Assembly: GCA_037968855.1 (NCBI GenBank)
Contig: JBBKWH010000014.1
Coordinates: forward strand, 1 to 64,000
Origin: JBBKWH01 sp037968855
GTDB taxonomy: Bacteria > Pseudomonadota > Gammaproteobacteria > Pseudomonadales > Moraxellaceae
Reading direction: 5' to 3'
Length of the DNA: 64,000 nt
This document shows, in pieces, positions 9,060-18,588 of the stretch. Numbering within the stretch: the stretch's first letter is position 1; every line of letters begins with the position of its first letter. The notes under the pieces are model-generated. The model was not told where the DNA came from and made no database searches. It saw only the letters and a program-made list of their open reading frames with translations. A program made the position numbers and the translations under genes.

Positions 9060-9071
9060 TCAAAGACTGAT

Positions 9072-11531
9072 TTAAATGTCTAGATTGGTCACAGACAATG
9101 CGTTTTCTTCGATAAAGGCACGGCGCGGTTCGACATCATCGCCCATCAAACACGAGAACATATGATCCGCACTTAATGCATCCTCAACCGTCACACGCAA
9201 CATACGACGGTTATCAGGATCCATGGTGGTTTCCCACAACTGGTCGGCGTTCATCTCTCCCAGACCTTTATAGCGCTGCACAGTCACACCACGACGTGAG
9301 TCATGCATGATCTGCTCCCACACCGCTGCAAACGTCGCAACAGCGGTTTGACGCTCACCACGTTGCAAATACGCGCCGTCTTCGAGCAACGTACGCCATT
9401 TGGCACTGGTCTGCATCAAGCGCGCATATTCACCTGACTGAAAGAAGCTACTGTCCAACAAATAATGCTGCGGCAATTGATGAACACGAATACTCAAACG
9501 TGGCCATGTTTTAGCACTCTCAGCTTCGCCAAAGGTTTCTGTCGATACCGATGGCAGCAAAGCCGGTTGATGCTGCATGATCCGATCACGTAAGCCTTCG
9601 ACCCATGCCGTCACCGCTGCTGGATCTTTGGCCGTTTCCATGGTGAATTGTGGCTGATAGATAATCGACTGCAACAGACTGACCGGATAACGCTGTGCCA
9701 GACGGGCAATGATTTTTTGGCTGGCTTGATAGCTTTGAAGTAGTTGCTCTAAGGCCGCCCCAGTCACCGCAGGTGCATCTTCACTCAAATGCAAGGCGAC
9801 TTCATCAATCGCACTCGACAGCAAATACGTCTCTAGTGCCTCACCATCTTTGAGGTACTGCTCTTGCTTGCCTTTCTTAATCTTGTACAGCGGGGGCTGT
9901 GCGATATAGATATGACCACGCTCAAACAGCTCTGGCATCTGGCGGAAAAAGAAGGTCAACAACAAGGTTCGAATGTGTGAACCATCTACGTCAGCATCAG
10001 TCATGATGATGACTTTGTGATAGCGTAGTTTGTCTGGATTGTATTCATCACGACCAATCCCACAACCCAGTGCGGTAATCAGCGTTCCGACCTCAGCACT
10101 CGAAATCATCTTATCAAAGCGTGCACGCTCGACATTTAAGATCTTACCCTTGAGTGGTAAAATCGCCTGCATCTTGCGATTACGACCTTGCTTGGCACTA
10201 CCACCCGCAGAGTCACCCTCGACAATATACAGTTCAGACAATGCCGGATCTTTTTGTTGGCAGTCGGCCAATTTACCCGGTAAGCCGGCAATATCAAGCG
10301 CACTCTTACGACGAGTCATCTCACGTGCTTTACGCGCCGCATCACGGGCACGCGCTGCATCAATAATTTTGCCTGCAATCACTTTGGCCATTTGTGGCTT
10401 TTCGAGCAAGTAAGTCGAAAACTCACGCCCCATCGCCGACTCAACCACAGGCTTCACTTCACTAGACACCAGTTTTTCTTTGGTCTGGCTTGAGAATTTC
10501 GGATCAGGCACTTTGACCGAGACAATAGCAGTTAATCCTTCACGAGCATCGTCACCACTAATGGTCACTTTCTCTTTTTTCAGAATATTTTCGCTGTCTA
10601 GGTAACTATTCAGGCCACGAGTCAATGCCGCACGGAAACCAGCTAAATGCGTCCCGCCATCTTTTTGTGGAATGTTATTGGTAAAGCAATAGACGTTCTC
10701 TTGATAAGAGTCGTTCCACTGCAATGCCACCTCGACACCAATGCCATGATCGCCATTGACCGAAAAATGAAAAATATCATTGAGTGCATGTTTGCCCACA
10801 TTGATATATTTAACAAACTCAGACAGACCACCTTCGTAGTCAAACACGTGCTCAGCACCTGAGCGCTCATCGCGCAACAAGATACGCACACCAGCATTCA
10901 AGAAGGACAGCTCGCGTAAACGTCGAGCCAAAATATCAGCAGTAAAAATAGTCTGAGTAAAGGTGTCGCTACTTGGCCAAAAACGCAACTCTGTACCGCT
11001 AGTTTGGCTTGGACCAATTTGTCGTAGCTTGTATTGCGGCTCACCATGGCAATAGGTCTGATCGTACTCAAAACCACCGCGATGAATATTTAGCGTCAGC
11101 TTACTCGACAGTGCGTTCACCACCGACACGCCAACACCGTGCAATCCACCCGATACTTTGTAACTGTTGTCGTCGAACTTACCACCCGCATGCAAAATCG
11201 TCATGATCACTTCGGCAGCAGACACACCTTCTTCGGCATGAATATCGACCGGAATCCCACGACCATTGTCTCGCACACTCACAGATTCATCGGCGTGAAT
11301 GGTCACAATAATTTCGTCGCAATGACCGGCCAATGCCTCGTCAATTGCGTTATCCACCACCTCGAACACCATGTGGTGCAAGCCCGTGCCATCGTCGGTA
11401 TCGCCAATGTACATACCTGGACGCTTACGCACCGCATCAAGCCCTCGAAGCACTTTAATGCTCGAAGAGTCGTACAAGGGAGAAACCACAGATTCCTGTG
11501 TATTTTCAATATCTTGGATATCAGAACTCAT
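9072..11531 (-). CDS. gyrB: DNA gyrase subunit B
   Basis: ATPase subunit of the type II topoisomerase that introduces negative supercoils; partner GyrA is elsewhere. The 819-residue protein has the GHKL ATPase region (EVVDNAIDEALAGHCD, DNGRGIPVDIH, GGLHGVGVSVVNALS), then the Toprim segment IVEGDSAGGSAKQGRNRKM with PLKGKILNVERARFDKM, and DADVDGSHIRTLLLTFFFR. It has the long insertion typical of gammaproteobacterial GyrB. The ATG at 11531 has AGGGAG 8 bases upstream. It follows recF by 53 bp as the last gene of the dnaA-dnaN-recF-gyrB group. Confidence 0.98.
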   Translation of the reverse strand: MSSDIQDIENTQESVVSPLYDSSSIKVLRGLDAVRKRPGMYIGDTDDGTGLHHMVFEVVDNAIDEALAGHCDEIIVTIHADESVSVRDNGRGIPVDIHAEEGVSAAEVIMTILHAGGKFDDNSYKVSGGLHGVGVSVVNALSSKLTLNIHRGGFEYDQTYCHGEPQYKLRQIGPSQTSGTELRFWPSSDTFTQTIFTADILARRLRELSFLNAGVRILLRDERSGAEHVFDYEGGLSEFVKYINVGKHALNDIFHFSVNGDHGIGVEVALQWNDSYQENVYCFTNNIPQKDGGTHLAGFRAALTRGLNSYLDSENILKKEKVTISGDDAREGLTAIVSVKVPDPKFSSQTKEKLVSSEVKPVVESAMGREFSTYLLEKPQMAKVIAGKIIDAARARDAARKAREMTRRKSALDIAGLPGKLADCQQKDPALSELYIVEGDSAGGSAKQGRNRKMQAILPLKGKILNVERARFDKMISSAEVGTLITALGCGIGRDEYNPDKLRYHKVIIMTDADVDGSHIRTLLLTFFFRQMPELFERGHIYIAQPPLYKIKKGKQEQYLKDGEALETYLLSSAIDEVALHLSEDAPAVTGAALEQLLQSYQASQKIIARLAQRYPVSLLQSIIYQPQFTMETAKDPAAVTAWVEGLRDRIMQHQPALLPSVSTETFGEAESAKTWPRLSIRVHQLPQHYLLDSSFFQSGEYARLMQTSAKWRTLLEDGAYLQRGERQTAVATFAAVWEQIMHDSRRGVTVQRYKGLGEMNADQLWETTMDPDNRRMLRVTVEDALSADHMFSCLMGDDVEPRRAFIEENALSVTNLDI

Positions 11532-11584
11532 GAATACTCCCTGTCAGGCATAATCAGCCAAAACCTGTCGAAAAGACCGCATCG

Positions 11585-12676
11585 TTACGCGCCGTTAGCC
11601 GTTCTATCAGTCACACCACCCTGTTCCACGTGGAACAATGTAGGCTTTACCCCAAGCGCATGCAAAGGATCAAGTGCTGCCTGAAGGTCGAGTGTGGTCA
11701 TAAAGACCTGACTATCTAAGCGAATCAAGCTAGACAATAAACGGGTCTGAGCAGCCCGATCTAGCTCGGCGGTCATATCATCTAATAATACCACAGTTGT
11801 GCTTTGGCAGAGTTGATGCACCAGTTGCAACTGCGACAACCTAAGACCGATGATCAGTAACTTTTTTTGACCACGCGACAACATTCGATCCGCATCACCC
11901 AACGGACTTTTAAACTTTAGATCAGCACGATGAGCACCACTCAAGGTATGTCCACGCTCGCGATCCCGCATGCGAGATGACTCAAGCTCTGCCACCAAGC
12001 CTACATTGACATCAAATCCAGCTTGATAACTCATACGAATCTGAACATCCGGTAGCAATGATTGCAAAATATCAGTTAAACAAGTGGCCCATTGTGACGT
12101 TACACGCGAGCGCATGTGATGCAGTTGATCACCAAACTGCCCCATTGCTTGCTCCCACGCTTGCAAGGCAATCGGGTCTAGCACAGATTGTCGGAGCAAT
12201 GCATTGCGCTGTTTAAGCGCACGTTGGTAGTGCAACCACACCTGATGAAACTCAGCTTCCACGTGAAACATCAGCCAATCCATTAATTGGCGACGTGGCT
12301 TACTGCCGCTATCAAGCAAGCCCAAACCCTCTGGATCAATCACCTGAACCGGTAGTTGACGTGCTAACTCGCTTTGATTGCTCAGCAACACACCGTCTTG
12401 CTTCAGGATCTGCTCACCATCAACACGTTTAAGCATGCCAAAGTGATGCACACCACTTTCACATCGAATTAACGCATCTGCATGGTTTTTTTGAATCATT
12501 TGACGCAACAAGCCACTACGAAATGAGCGGCCTGTGGATAGTAGATGGATTGCTTCTAAAATAGATGTCTTACCGCTGCCATTGATGCCATACAGCACAT
12601 TGACCGACTGCAAATGATTTAGGGTGACACTGTCTAGATTGCGTAGACGCTCAATATGCAGTCGATCAATATTCAT
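11585..12676 (-). CDS. recF: DNA replication and repair protein RecF
   Basis: SMC-like ATPase that helps load RecA at single-strand gaps, together with RecO and RecR. The 363-residue protein has Walker A YGINGSGKTSILEA near residue 29, the ABC-type signature LSRGQKKLLIIGLRLSQ and Walker B VVLLDDMTAELD. Its start codon lies one base after the dnaN stop, so the two are almost certainly co-translated. Two parS-like palindromes lie inside the coding sequence: one near the 3' end at 11622-11637 and a degenerate one at 12255-12270. Confidence 0.96.
   Translation of the reverse strand: MNIDRLHIERLRNLDSVTLNHLQSVNVLYGINGSGKTSILEAIHLLSTGRSFRSGLLRQMIQKNHADALIRCESGVHHFGMLKRVDGEQILKQDGVLLSNQSELARQLPVQVIDPEGLGLLDSGSKPRRQLMDWLMFHVEAEFHQVWLHYQRALKQRNALLRQSVLDPIALQAWEQAMGQFGDQLHHMRSRVTSQWATCLTDILQSLLPDVQIRMSYQAGFDVNVGLVAELESSRMRDRERGHTLSGAHRADLKFKSPLGDADRMLSRGQKKLLIIGLRLSQLQLVHQLCQSTTVVLLDDMTAELDRAAQTRLLSSLIRLDSQVFMTTLDLQAALDPLHALGVKPTLFHVEQGGVTDRTANGA
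11622..11637. other. parS: parS site, perfect palindrome inside recF
   Basis: TGTTCCACGTGGAACA is a perfect 16-bp palindrome that differs from the canonical parS only at the variable positions. It lies in the last 20 codons of recF, about 3.8 kb from oriC. Confidence 0.8.
12255..12270. other. degenerate parS-like site inside recF
   Basis: GCTTCCACGTGAAACA matches the parS consensus at 14 of 16 positions, differing only in the first two bases. It is about 3.1 kb from oriC. Binding by ParB is plausible but weaker evidence supports it than for the two perfect sites. Confidence 0.55.
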
Positions 12677-12677
12677 G

Positions 12678-13826
12678 TTAGACCCGCATAGGCATCACAA
12701 CGTACATGCTGTCTTCGACCGTTGGATCTTGGACCAACACAGATGCATTGGCCTCAGATAAGGTCATTTGTACATTCTGCGCACCCAGTACACTCATGAT
12801 ATCAAGCAAGTACTGTGCATTAAATGACATCTCCAACGCATCACCGCTATAGGCAATCGGCAGATCCTCAACTGCTTCATCTTGCTCAGGGTTATTGGCT
12901 CGTAGCTGCATGTTTTGGTCATTAAAGTTTAAAAATACACCACGCAGTTTTTCGTTACTCAAGATCGCCACACGCTGCAAGGTTTGACGGAATGACTCCA
13001 GATCGACTTGCACGACTTTGGTTCCATTACGCGGAATCACGCGGCGGTAGTCTGGAAACTTGCCATCAATCAGCTTGGTGGTAAATTTGATTTGCACAGG
13101 AGTGTCGTCTTTACCTGCATTGACTTGCAGACTCACGGTCAAAAACTCACGACCAACCACCAGATCCAGCTCATTCTCTTCTGCACTTAGCAAACGCTGA
13201 AGCTCAATCACACCTTTACGCGGCACAATGGCCTGAATGGTGCTGGCTTGTGCATCCAGCTCAGCCGTCGTTTCAGACAAGGCTAAACGATGACCATCAG
13301 TGGTCACGGTGCGTAATTGACCCTCACCTGCTTCGAGCAACATACCGGTTAAATAAAATCGAACATCTTGCACAGCCATTGCAAAAGCCGTTTTGTCTAA
13401 TAATTGCTTAAATGCAGTTTGACCAATCCGAACATGCGCACCCTGATGATTAGAATCACCTAATAGTGGAAAGTCTTCGGCCGGTAAGGTTCCCAAAACA
13501 AAGCGACTACTACCCGAACGCAACTGACAACGTTGATCATCACCCGCTTGTAAACTAATCATTGCCGACTGTGGTAATGACTTAATCAAGTCCATTAACT
13601 TGCGTGCAGATAAGGTCGTCGCACCCGCTTCAACACAAGCGCCTGCTGGTAGCGCCACACTAGCAATTAGTTCTACCTCTAAATCAGAGGCTGTTAACGT
13701 CAACTGCTGATCTGTGACCTCTAGTTTGACATTAGACAGCACCGCTAAGGTATGACGACGCTCAACAGCACCGGCAACCTGAGATAAAACCTTTAAAAAC
13801 AAATCTTTAGATATATTCAGCTTCAT
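12678..13826 (-). CDS. dnaN: DNA polymerase III beta sliding clamp
   Basis: Ring-shaped processivity factor that holds polymerase III on DNA. The 382-residue protein has the three clamp repeats. Recognisable segments are RRHTLAVLSNVKLEV near the start, FYLTGMLLEA and TTDGHRLALSE in the middle, and the conserved C-terminus VEDSMYVVMPMRV. It is slightly longer than the 366-residue E. coli protein. The start has GGAG 10 bases upstream. It follows dnaA by 30 bp and precedes recF by one base, in the standard initiator operon order. Confidence 0.98.
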   Translation of the reverse strand: MKLNISKDLFLKVLSQVAGAVERRHTLAVLSNVKLEVTDQQLTLTASDLEVELIASVALPAGACVEAGATTLSARKLMDLIKSLPQSAMISLQAGDDQRCQLRSGSSRFVLGTLPAEDFPLLGDSNHQGAHVRIGQTAFKQLLDKTAFAMAVQDVRFYLTGMLLEAGEGQLRTVTTDGHRLALSETTAELDAQASTIQAIVPRKGVIELQRLLSAEENELDLVVGREFLTVSLQVNAGKDDTPVQIKFTTKLIDGKFPDYRRVIPRNGTKVVQVDLESFRQTLQRVAILSNEKLRGVFLNFNDQNMQLRANNPEQDEAVEDLPIAYSGDALEMSFNAQYLLDIMSVLGAQNVQMTLSEANASVLVQDPTVEDSMYVVMPMRV

Positions 13827-13856
13827 CCAAGACTACTCCGGTTGATTCAACAATGA

Positions 13857-15227
13857 TTAGGCCTGCAATAATCTGAGGAGATTATGATAATCCTCCGCAA
13901 ATGCAGGATCAGACTTGCGTAACTCTTGTACTTTTTCGCACGCATGCATCACGGTGCTATGGTCTCGACCACCAAAGGCTAAACCAATATCGGGAAAGCT
14001 CTCACCCGTCAACTCGCGGGCTAAGCCCATGGCCATCTGACGTGGGCGCGCATAAATTCTGGTCCGTTTTGGACCGGTCAACTCTTTGCTCGGAATACGA
14101 AAATACTCGACTACAACACGCTGAATATTCTCGACACTAATCGTCCGCGCCCGAATCGCTAATACATCTTTAAGCGACTCTCGAATAATCTCCAAACTAA
14201 TGTCTTGGCCTTTAAAGCGTGCCGTGGCAATCACCTTATTTAATGCACCCTCTAACTCACGCACATTGGCCATTACTTGTTGGGCAATAAATAAAGCACA
14301 GTTACGTGGTAAATGCACATCGCTATTTTTGGCTTTTTTTAACAGAATCTCGAGCCGAGTATCAATATCTGGTGGTTCGACCCCTACAGATAATCCCCAA
14401 GAGAAGCGAGAAACCAAGCGAGGGTCTAGCTCAGTTAACTCTTTTGGATAACGATCTGAGGTCAAAATAATCTGTCTAGACTCGTCCAATAATGAGTTAA
14501 AAATATGAAAAAACTCGACCAGACTCGCCTCTTTTCCTGCCAATAAATGAATATCATCGACGAGTAATAAATCGAGTGAGCGACATTCTTTTTTAAAGCT
14601 TTCGATCTTACCTTGCTGTAATGCACCAACAAAGCCACCAACAAACTGCTCGGACGTCATATACATCACGCGCGCGTCGGGCCGCTCTGCTAACAAGGCA
14701 TGTCCCACTGCATGCATCAAATGGGTTTTACCCAAGCCAGTTGGTCCATATAAAAACAAGGGGTTGTGCTGTGCATCCCCTAATGCAACCAATAACTTAC
14801 GACATGTTTCGGCTGCCATCTGATTGGAGCGGCCTTCGACAAAATGCCCAAAAGTAAATAACGGATTTAATGCACGACCAACGGCCTTACCACTCCCAAG
14901 TCCTCTGGGCTGGTCAATATTTTTGGCCGGTGTTGCAGCCACTGTAGAGCGAGCACTCTCATCAACACGCGGTGTGCCTGCGGATAAGCCGGGACGAGAG
15001 TCAACACGAACCTCAACATGGACAATTTTGCCACCGCTACACTGATTAACCAGCTCAACAATGCGGCTCAAAAAGTGTTCGGTAATATGGCGCGTAAAAT
15101 AGGGGTTTGGCGCCATCAAAAACAACGTATCGCCCTGAACATCGGCATGTAGCGGACGAATCCATAGGGTGTAAACGTTGTCTGGCAGCTCATCGCGTAA
15201 CGCGTTGAGACAATCTGTCCAGACCAT
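13857..15227 (-). CDS. dnaA: chromosomal replication initiator protein DnaA
   Basis: AAA+ ATPase that binds DnaA boxes at oriC, melts the origin and loads the helicase. The 456-residue protein shows domain I (WTDCLNALRDELP), a short variable domain II, domain III with Walker A GPTGLGKTHL and Walker B LLLVDDIHLLA, and domain IV with the DNA-binding signature GGRDHSTVMHACEKV. The ATG at 15227 is chosen over an upstream in-frame codon at 15296: it has GAGG 8 bases away and begins at the normal family N-terminus. DnaA boxes upstream of the gene make autoregulation likely. Confidence 0.97.
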   Translation of the reverse strand: MVWTDCLNALRDELPDNVYTLWIRPLHADVQGDTLFLMAPNPYFTRHITEHFLSRIVELVNQCSGGKIVHVEVRVDSRPGLSAGTPRVDESARSTVAATPAKNIDQPRGLGSGKAVGRALNPLFTFGHFVEGRSNQMAAETCRKLLVALGDAQHNPLFLYGPTGLGKTHLMHAVGHALLAERPDARVMYMTSEQFVGGFVGALQQGKIESFKKECRSLDLLLVDDIHLLAGKEASLVEFFHIFNSLLDESRQIILTSDRYPKELTELDPRLVSRFSWGLSVGVEPPDIDTRLEILLKKAKNSDVHLPRNCALFIAQQVMANVRELEGALNKVIATARFKGQDISLEIIRESLKDVLAIRARTISVENIQRVVVEYFRIPSKELTGPKRTRIYARPRQMAMGLARELTGESFPDIGLAFGGRDHSTVMHACEKVQELRKSDPAFAEDYHNLLRLLQA

Positions 15228-15399
15228 TCGAATTCCTCGGGTAAGCAAAAAAAACCAGACCAGCGCATGTTGAAAAACCCTGCGCTGTGGTGGCAAAAAC
15301 TGCCTTAGGCCTTAGTTAGTCGGCACGACCAGCCCACCCTGTAAGGGGTCGACATTCTAGCGAATCTATTGCCCAGTGTCATGGGGTGTCATCGTCAGT

Positions 15400-15735
15400 A
15401 AGTTATCCACAAGGGACTATCCTCCTGTGGATAAAACCTGTGGATAAGTCCGATATTTTGGCTGATTTAAGCAAAGTTATCCACAGCTTTTCTTGGCCTC
15501 AAAGGCTGTGGATAAGTCCTGTGGATAAGTCTGTGGACAACCCTGTGGACAAGTATACGCAAAAAGTTATCCCCATTTTGTCCACAGCTAATCCACAGGT
15601 TTATCCACAGCATAAACAATTGATTAATATAATTAAAAGTGAATTATCCACAGAAAAACAGCTTCCTAATAATAATAAATTTAAATTTATAAATTTAAAA
15701 TTTATGGTGAAGCACAGAAAAAACTGTGGATAAGT
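15400..15735. other. oriC: chromosomal replication origin oriC
   Basis: The dnaA-rpmH gap carries nine exact copies of the DnaA box TTATCCACA or its complement, starting at 15403, 15426, 15439, 15477, 15507, 15520, 15601, 15644 and 15725. Five near matches begin at 15532, 15544, 15567, 15578 and 15589. A strongly AT-rich stretch at 15610-15705, including TAATAATAATAA and runs of ATTTAAA, is the likely unwinding element. The flanks hold the dnaA promoter (left) and, around 15817-15845, a possible rpmH promoter (TTGAAA then TGATAA). This dnaA-adjacent origin is the standard Pseudomonadales arrangement. Confidence 0.9.
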
Positions 15736-15926
15736 CTAAATTTCATTGTGACGCTGAGAGCATCGGTAGATCGAAAATGGGACTCCCCTCCCCTCTCGTT
15801 TTAACCTGATCTTTTTTGAAAACATCAGCAATTGAGTCATTGATAAAAAATTGACCAAATGGTTTGACACGGAGGAGCTATATCACTAAAATTGCCTTCT
15901 TTTTTGCGTTCCCTTGGGTCTACATC

Positions 15927-16061
15927 ATGAAACGTACTTTTCAGCCCAGCAGTATCAAGCGTAAGCGCGTTCACGGCTTCCGCACTCGCATGGCAACCAA
16001 AAATGGTCGTGCAGTTTTGGCACGTCGTCGCGCCAAAGGTCGTCATCGTCTGGCTGTATAA
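15927..16061 (+). CDS. rpmH: 50S ribosomal protein L34
   Basis: Smallest large-subunit ribosomal protein, 44 residues and very basic. The whole sequence is typical: it starts MKRTFQPSSIKRKRVHGF and ends RRRAKGRHRLAV. The ATG at 15927 is fixed by family length; a longer in-frame TTG start at 15864 would add an unrelated tail. It begins the plus-strand rpmH-rnpA-yidD-yidC block leading away from oriC. Confidence 0.97.
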   Translation: MKRTFQPSSIKRKRVHGFRTRMATKNGRAVLARRRAKGRHRLAV

Positions 16062-16101
16062 TCGAGCGAAAGTTCGATTCATGCCACCTTAAGGGGCAAG
16101 C

Positions 16102-16494
16102 ATGACATCGCTTTCCTTCCGGCCTGAGCATCGCTTACTACAGGCCGCAGAATTCAAGCGTGTATTTGATCACGCATCGTGCAAGGTACATCAGCCAGCA
16201 TTTTTGTTGCTGGCTGTGCCTGTATCTGACACACCTCGCCTAGGGTTGGTGATTGCTAAGCGCAAGATTCGTCGAGCGCATGAGCGTAATCGTGTAAAGC
16301 GGTTAGCGCGAGAAAGCTTTCGTCATCACCGTCTGAGTCTTCCTGCACTGGATATTGTCCTCATGGCCAAACCAGAAGCCGCTTTGCTACCGAATGATGT
16401 TTTACATGATCAACTTCAGGTTGCATGGTCTCAGTTAGCTCGGCGTGCTGCAAAGGCGGCTCAATCTGTTGCTGTGGGCACTACATCTCAATGA
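16102..16494 (+). CDS. rnpA: ribonuclease P protein component
   Basis: Basic protein cofactor of the RNase P ribozyme that trims tRNA 5' ends. The 130-residue product has the family RNR signature as ERNRVKRLARESFR, preceded by LGLVIAKRKIRRAH. A strong AAGGGG site lies 7 bases before the ATG. It follows rpmH by 40 bp and overlaps yidD by four bases (ATGA), so translation of the two is coupled. Confidence 0.96.
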   Translation: MTSLSFRPEHRLLQAAEFKRVFDHASCKVHQPAFLLLAVPVSDTPRLGLVIAKRKIRRAHERNRVKRLARESFRHHRLSLPALDIVLMAKPEAALLPNDVLHDQLQVAWSQLARRAAKAAQSVAVGTTSQ

Positions 16495-16802
16495 GTGTGG
16501 TCTTACGCTGGCTGATCCGCTTTTATCAGGTGGTCATCAGCCCTGCAATTGGCCCACGCTGTCGTTTTTATCCAACATGCTCGCAATATGCCTTAGAGGC
16601 GATTGGTCGCCATGGCGCTGGATATGGCAGTGTGTTGACCCTCAAGAGGCTGTGCCGTTGCCATCCATGGGGTGGTCACGGTTACGACCCAGTACCGACT
16701 AAGCCTAGGCGTTATTTTTTTGTTGCGGTGAACACACGTATTCATCCGCCTGTTCCTTTTGTGCCTGATCATTCAGGACAGTCATCTAACGTTTCGGGGT
16801 AA
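16491..16802 (+). CDS. yidD: membrane protein insertion efficiency factor YidD
   Basis: Small inner-membrane-associated protein that aids YidC-dependent insertion. The 103-residue protein has the family hallmarks RFYQVVISPAIGPRCRFYPT, CSQYALEAIGRHG and the CRCHPWGGHGYDPVP segment with conserved cysteines. The start at 16491 overlaps the rnpA stop; an upstream in-frame start at 16425 would lie deep in rnpA. The C-terminal 30 residues beyond VPTKPRR are extra and poorly conserved. It overlaps or nearly abuts yidC. Confidence 0.93.
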   Translation: MSVVLRWLIRFYQVVISPAIGPRCRFYPTCSQYALEAIGRHGAGYGSVLTLKRLCRCHPWGGHGYDPVPTKPRRYFFVAVNTRIHPPVPFVPDHSGQSSNVSG

Positions 16803-16807
16803 TGATC

Positions 16808-18514
16808 ATGCAGCGATGGGGTCGAATACTGATTCTGGCGGCCATGTTGGTCACTGCGTATTTGCTGATTCTGGCATGGAATAAGGATCATCCAGCCGTT
16901 ACTCAAGTCTCAACTGCGCCGACCACTAGTGCGACATCTACAGCGATTGATTTGCCGCCCACTGGAGCAGCAGTCTCTGCACAGGATAGTGGCGACTTAC
17001 CACCTATCAAGACGGATGTAGCTGTGCCAGTTGGAACATTGCCAACAGTGGCCACCGCGTCGCAAGGCTTGATTTCGGTACAGACAGATGTTTATCGCTT
17101 GTGGATTAATCCACGAGGTGGTGATGTGGTGCGGAGTGAGTTGCTGCAACACGATGCAACCAAAGCACAGCCACAGCCGTTTGTATTGTTAGAGCAGGAC
17201 TCCAACCGGACGTATATTGCACAGTCAGGCTTGATCGGTACCAATGGTCCTGATGCTAGTCCTGATGGTCGTCCTTTGTATCAAAGCGCTCAAAGCAGTT
17301 ATGTAATGGCTGCTGGACAAGCAAGTTTGACGGTTCCTTTGGTGTTTCAAGCGCCAAACGGTGTTGAAATTATCAAGCAGTATGTATTGACGGCTGGTAA
17401 ATACCCGATTGATGTGAAATATCAGGTCATTAACCGTGGTACATCGGCTTGGCAAGGCCAGATGTTTGGACAGTTGAAGCGCGACAACACTGAAGATCCA
17501 AGCAAAAGCCATCAAGGTTTTATGGCGATGGCGACCTATTTGGGTGGCGCTTGGGGAACACCGGATGAGCATTATAACAAGCTCAAGTTTGGTGATTTTC
17601 AATCTGAAGCGTTAAACCAAAAAGCCAAAGGTGGCTGGATTGGTATTGTTCAGCATTACTTTGTGACGGCTTGGGTGCCGAATGCAAATGATGAGGTCTC
17701 GTTAGAGTCGCGTGATGCAGGCAATATGCATGTGATTGGCTTTCGAACCAATCCGATTAGCGTCGCAGCCGGAAAGCAACAAGAAATTTCGGCAACGTTG
17801 TATAGCGGTCCAAAGATTCAGTCTCAGCTAAAAGATTTGGCTGATGGACTCAATAAAACCGTCGATTATGGTTGGTTGTGGCCGATTGCTCAGTTGTTGT
17901 TTATTGGCTTGAATTTTATTCACGGCTTATTGGGTAACTGGGGCTGGTCGATTATTATTTTGACTGTTGTGGTCAAAATGGTGCTCTTCCCGCTATCGGC
18001 AAAAAGCTATCGCTCTATGGCCAAGATGAAGGTCATTGCGCCAGAAATGCAGCGCATGAAAGAAGAGTTCGGCGAAGATCGCATGAAGTTCTCGCAAGAG
18101 ATGATGGCGCTGTATCGTCGTGAGCAAGTCAATCCATTGTCTGGTTGTTTGCCGCTCCTGTTACAGATGCCGATTTTCTTGGCGTTGTATTGGGTATTGA
18201 TGGAAAGCGTTGAGTTGCGTCATGCGCCGTGGATTGGTTGGATTCAAGATCTATCTGCGATGGATCAGTGGTTTATTCTGCCGCTCATCATGGGTGCAAC
18301 CATGTATGCGCAGCAATCGTTGAATCCACAGCCAGCCGATCCAATGCAAGCCAAAATGATGCGCTTGTTGCCGATCATCTTTACTGTGTTTTTGCTGTTC
18401 TTCCCATCAGGTCTGGTGTTGTACTGGATCGTCAACAACTTGTTGACCATTGGCCAACAGTGGATGGTGAATCAGCAAATCGAGAAAGAGCAGGCATTAA
18501 AAAAAGCCGCTTGA
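16808..18514 (+). CDS. yidC: membrane protein insertase YidC
   Basis: Inner-membrane insertase that integrates and folds membrane proteins alone or with SecYEG. The 568-residue protein has an N-terminal transmembrane segment (ILILAAMLVTAYLLILAW), a large periplasmic domain (about residues 75-330), and the conserved five-helix core. The core includes GNWGWSIIILTVVVKMVLFP, the cytoplasmic loop with KVIAPEMQRMKEEFGEDR, and CLPLLLQMPIFLALYWVL. The ATG at 16808 has GGGG about 8 bases upstream; the ATG at 16802 overlaps the yidD stop by one base and is possible. It ends at the terminator at 18532. Confidence 0.97.
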   Translation: MQRWGRILILAAMLVTAYLLILAWNKDHPAVTQVSTAPTTSATSTAIDLPPTGAAVSAQDSGDLPPIKTDVAVPVGTLPTVATASQGLISVQTDVYRLWINPRGGDVVRSELLQHDATKAQPQPFVLLEQDSNRTYIAQSGLIGTNGPDASPDGRPLYQSAQSSYVMAAGQASLTVPLVFQAPNGVEIIKQYVLTAGKYPIDVKYQVINRGTSAWQGQMFGQLKRDNTEDPSKSHQGFMAMATYLGGAWGTPDEHYNKLKFGDFQSEALNQKAKGGWIGIVQHYFVTAWVPNANDEVSLESRDAGNMHVIGFRTNPISVAAGKQQEISATLYSGPKIQSQLKDLADGLNKTVDYGWLWPIAQLLFIGLNFIHGLLGNWGWSIIILTVVVKMVLFPLSAKSYRSMAKMKVIAPEMQRMKEEFGEDRMKFSQEMMALYRREQVNPLSGCLPLLLQMPIFLALYWVLMESVELRHAPWIGWIQDLSAMDQWFILPLIMGATMYAQQSLNPQPADPMQAKMMRLLPIIFTVFLLFFPSGLVLYWIVNNLLTIGQQWMVNQQIEKEQALKKAA

Positions 18515-18531
18515 TCGACTGCGATCCATAT

Positions 18532-18566
18532 ACCGCTCGTGACCATCGGTGACGGGCGGTTTTTTT
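18532..18566 (+). terminator. terminator after yidC
   Basis: ACCGCTCGT pairs with ACGGGCGGT (one G-U pair) across an 11-base loop and is followed by seven T. It separates the rpmH-yidC block from mnmE 16 bp later. Confidence 0.8.
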
Positions 18567-18588
18567 ATGACATATTGGAGGTATGGGC

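Noticed and set aside
15386..15733. 115-residue open frame across oriC
   Set aside because: It is made of repeated DnaA-box codons (Val-Asp-Lys) and an AT-rich run, so it reflects the origin sequence and not a protein.
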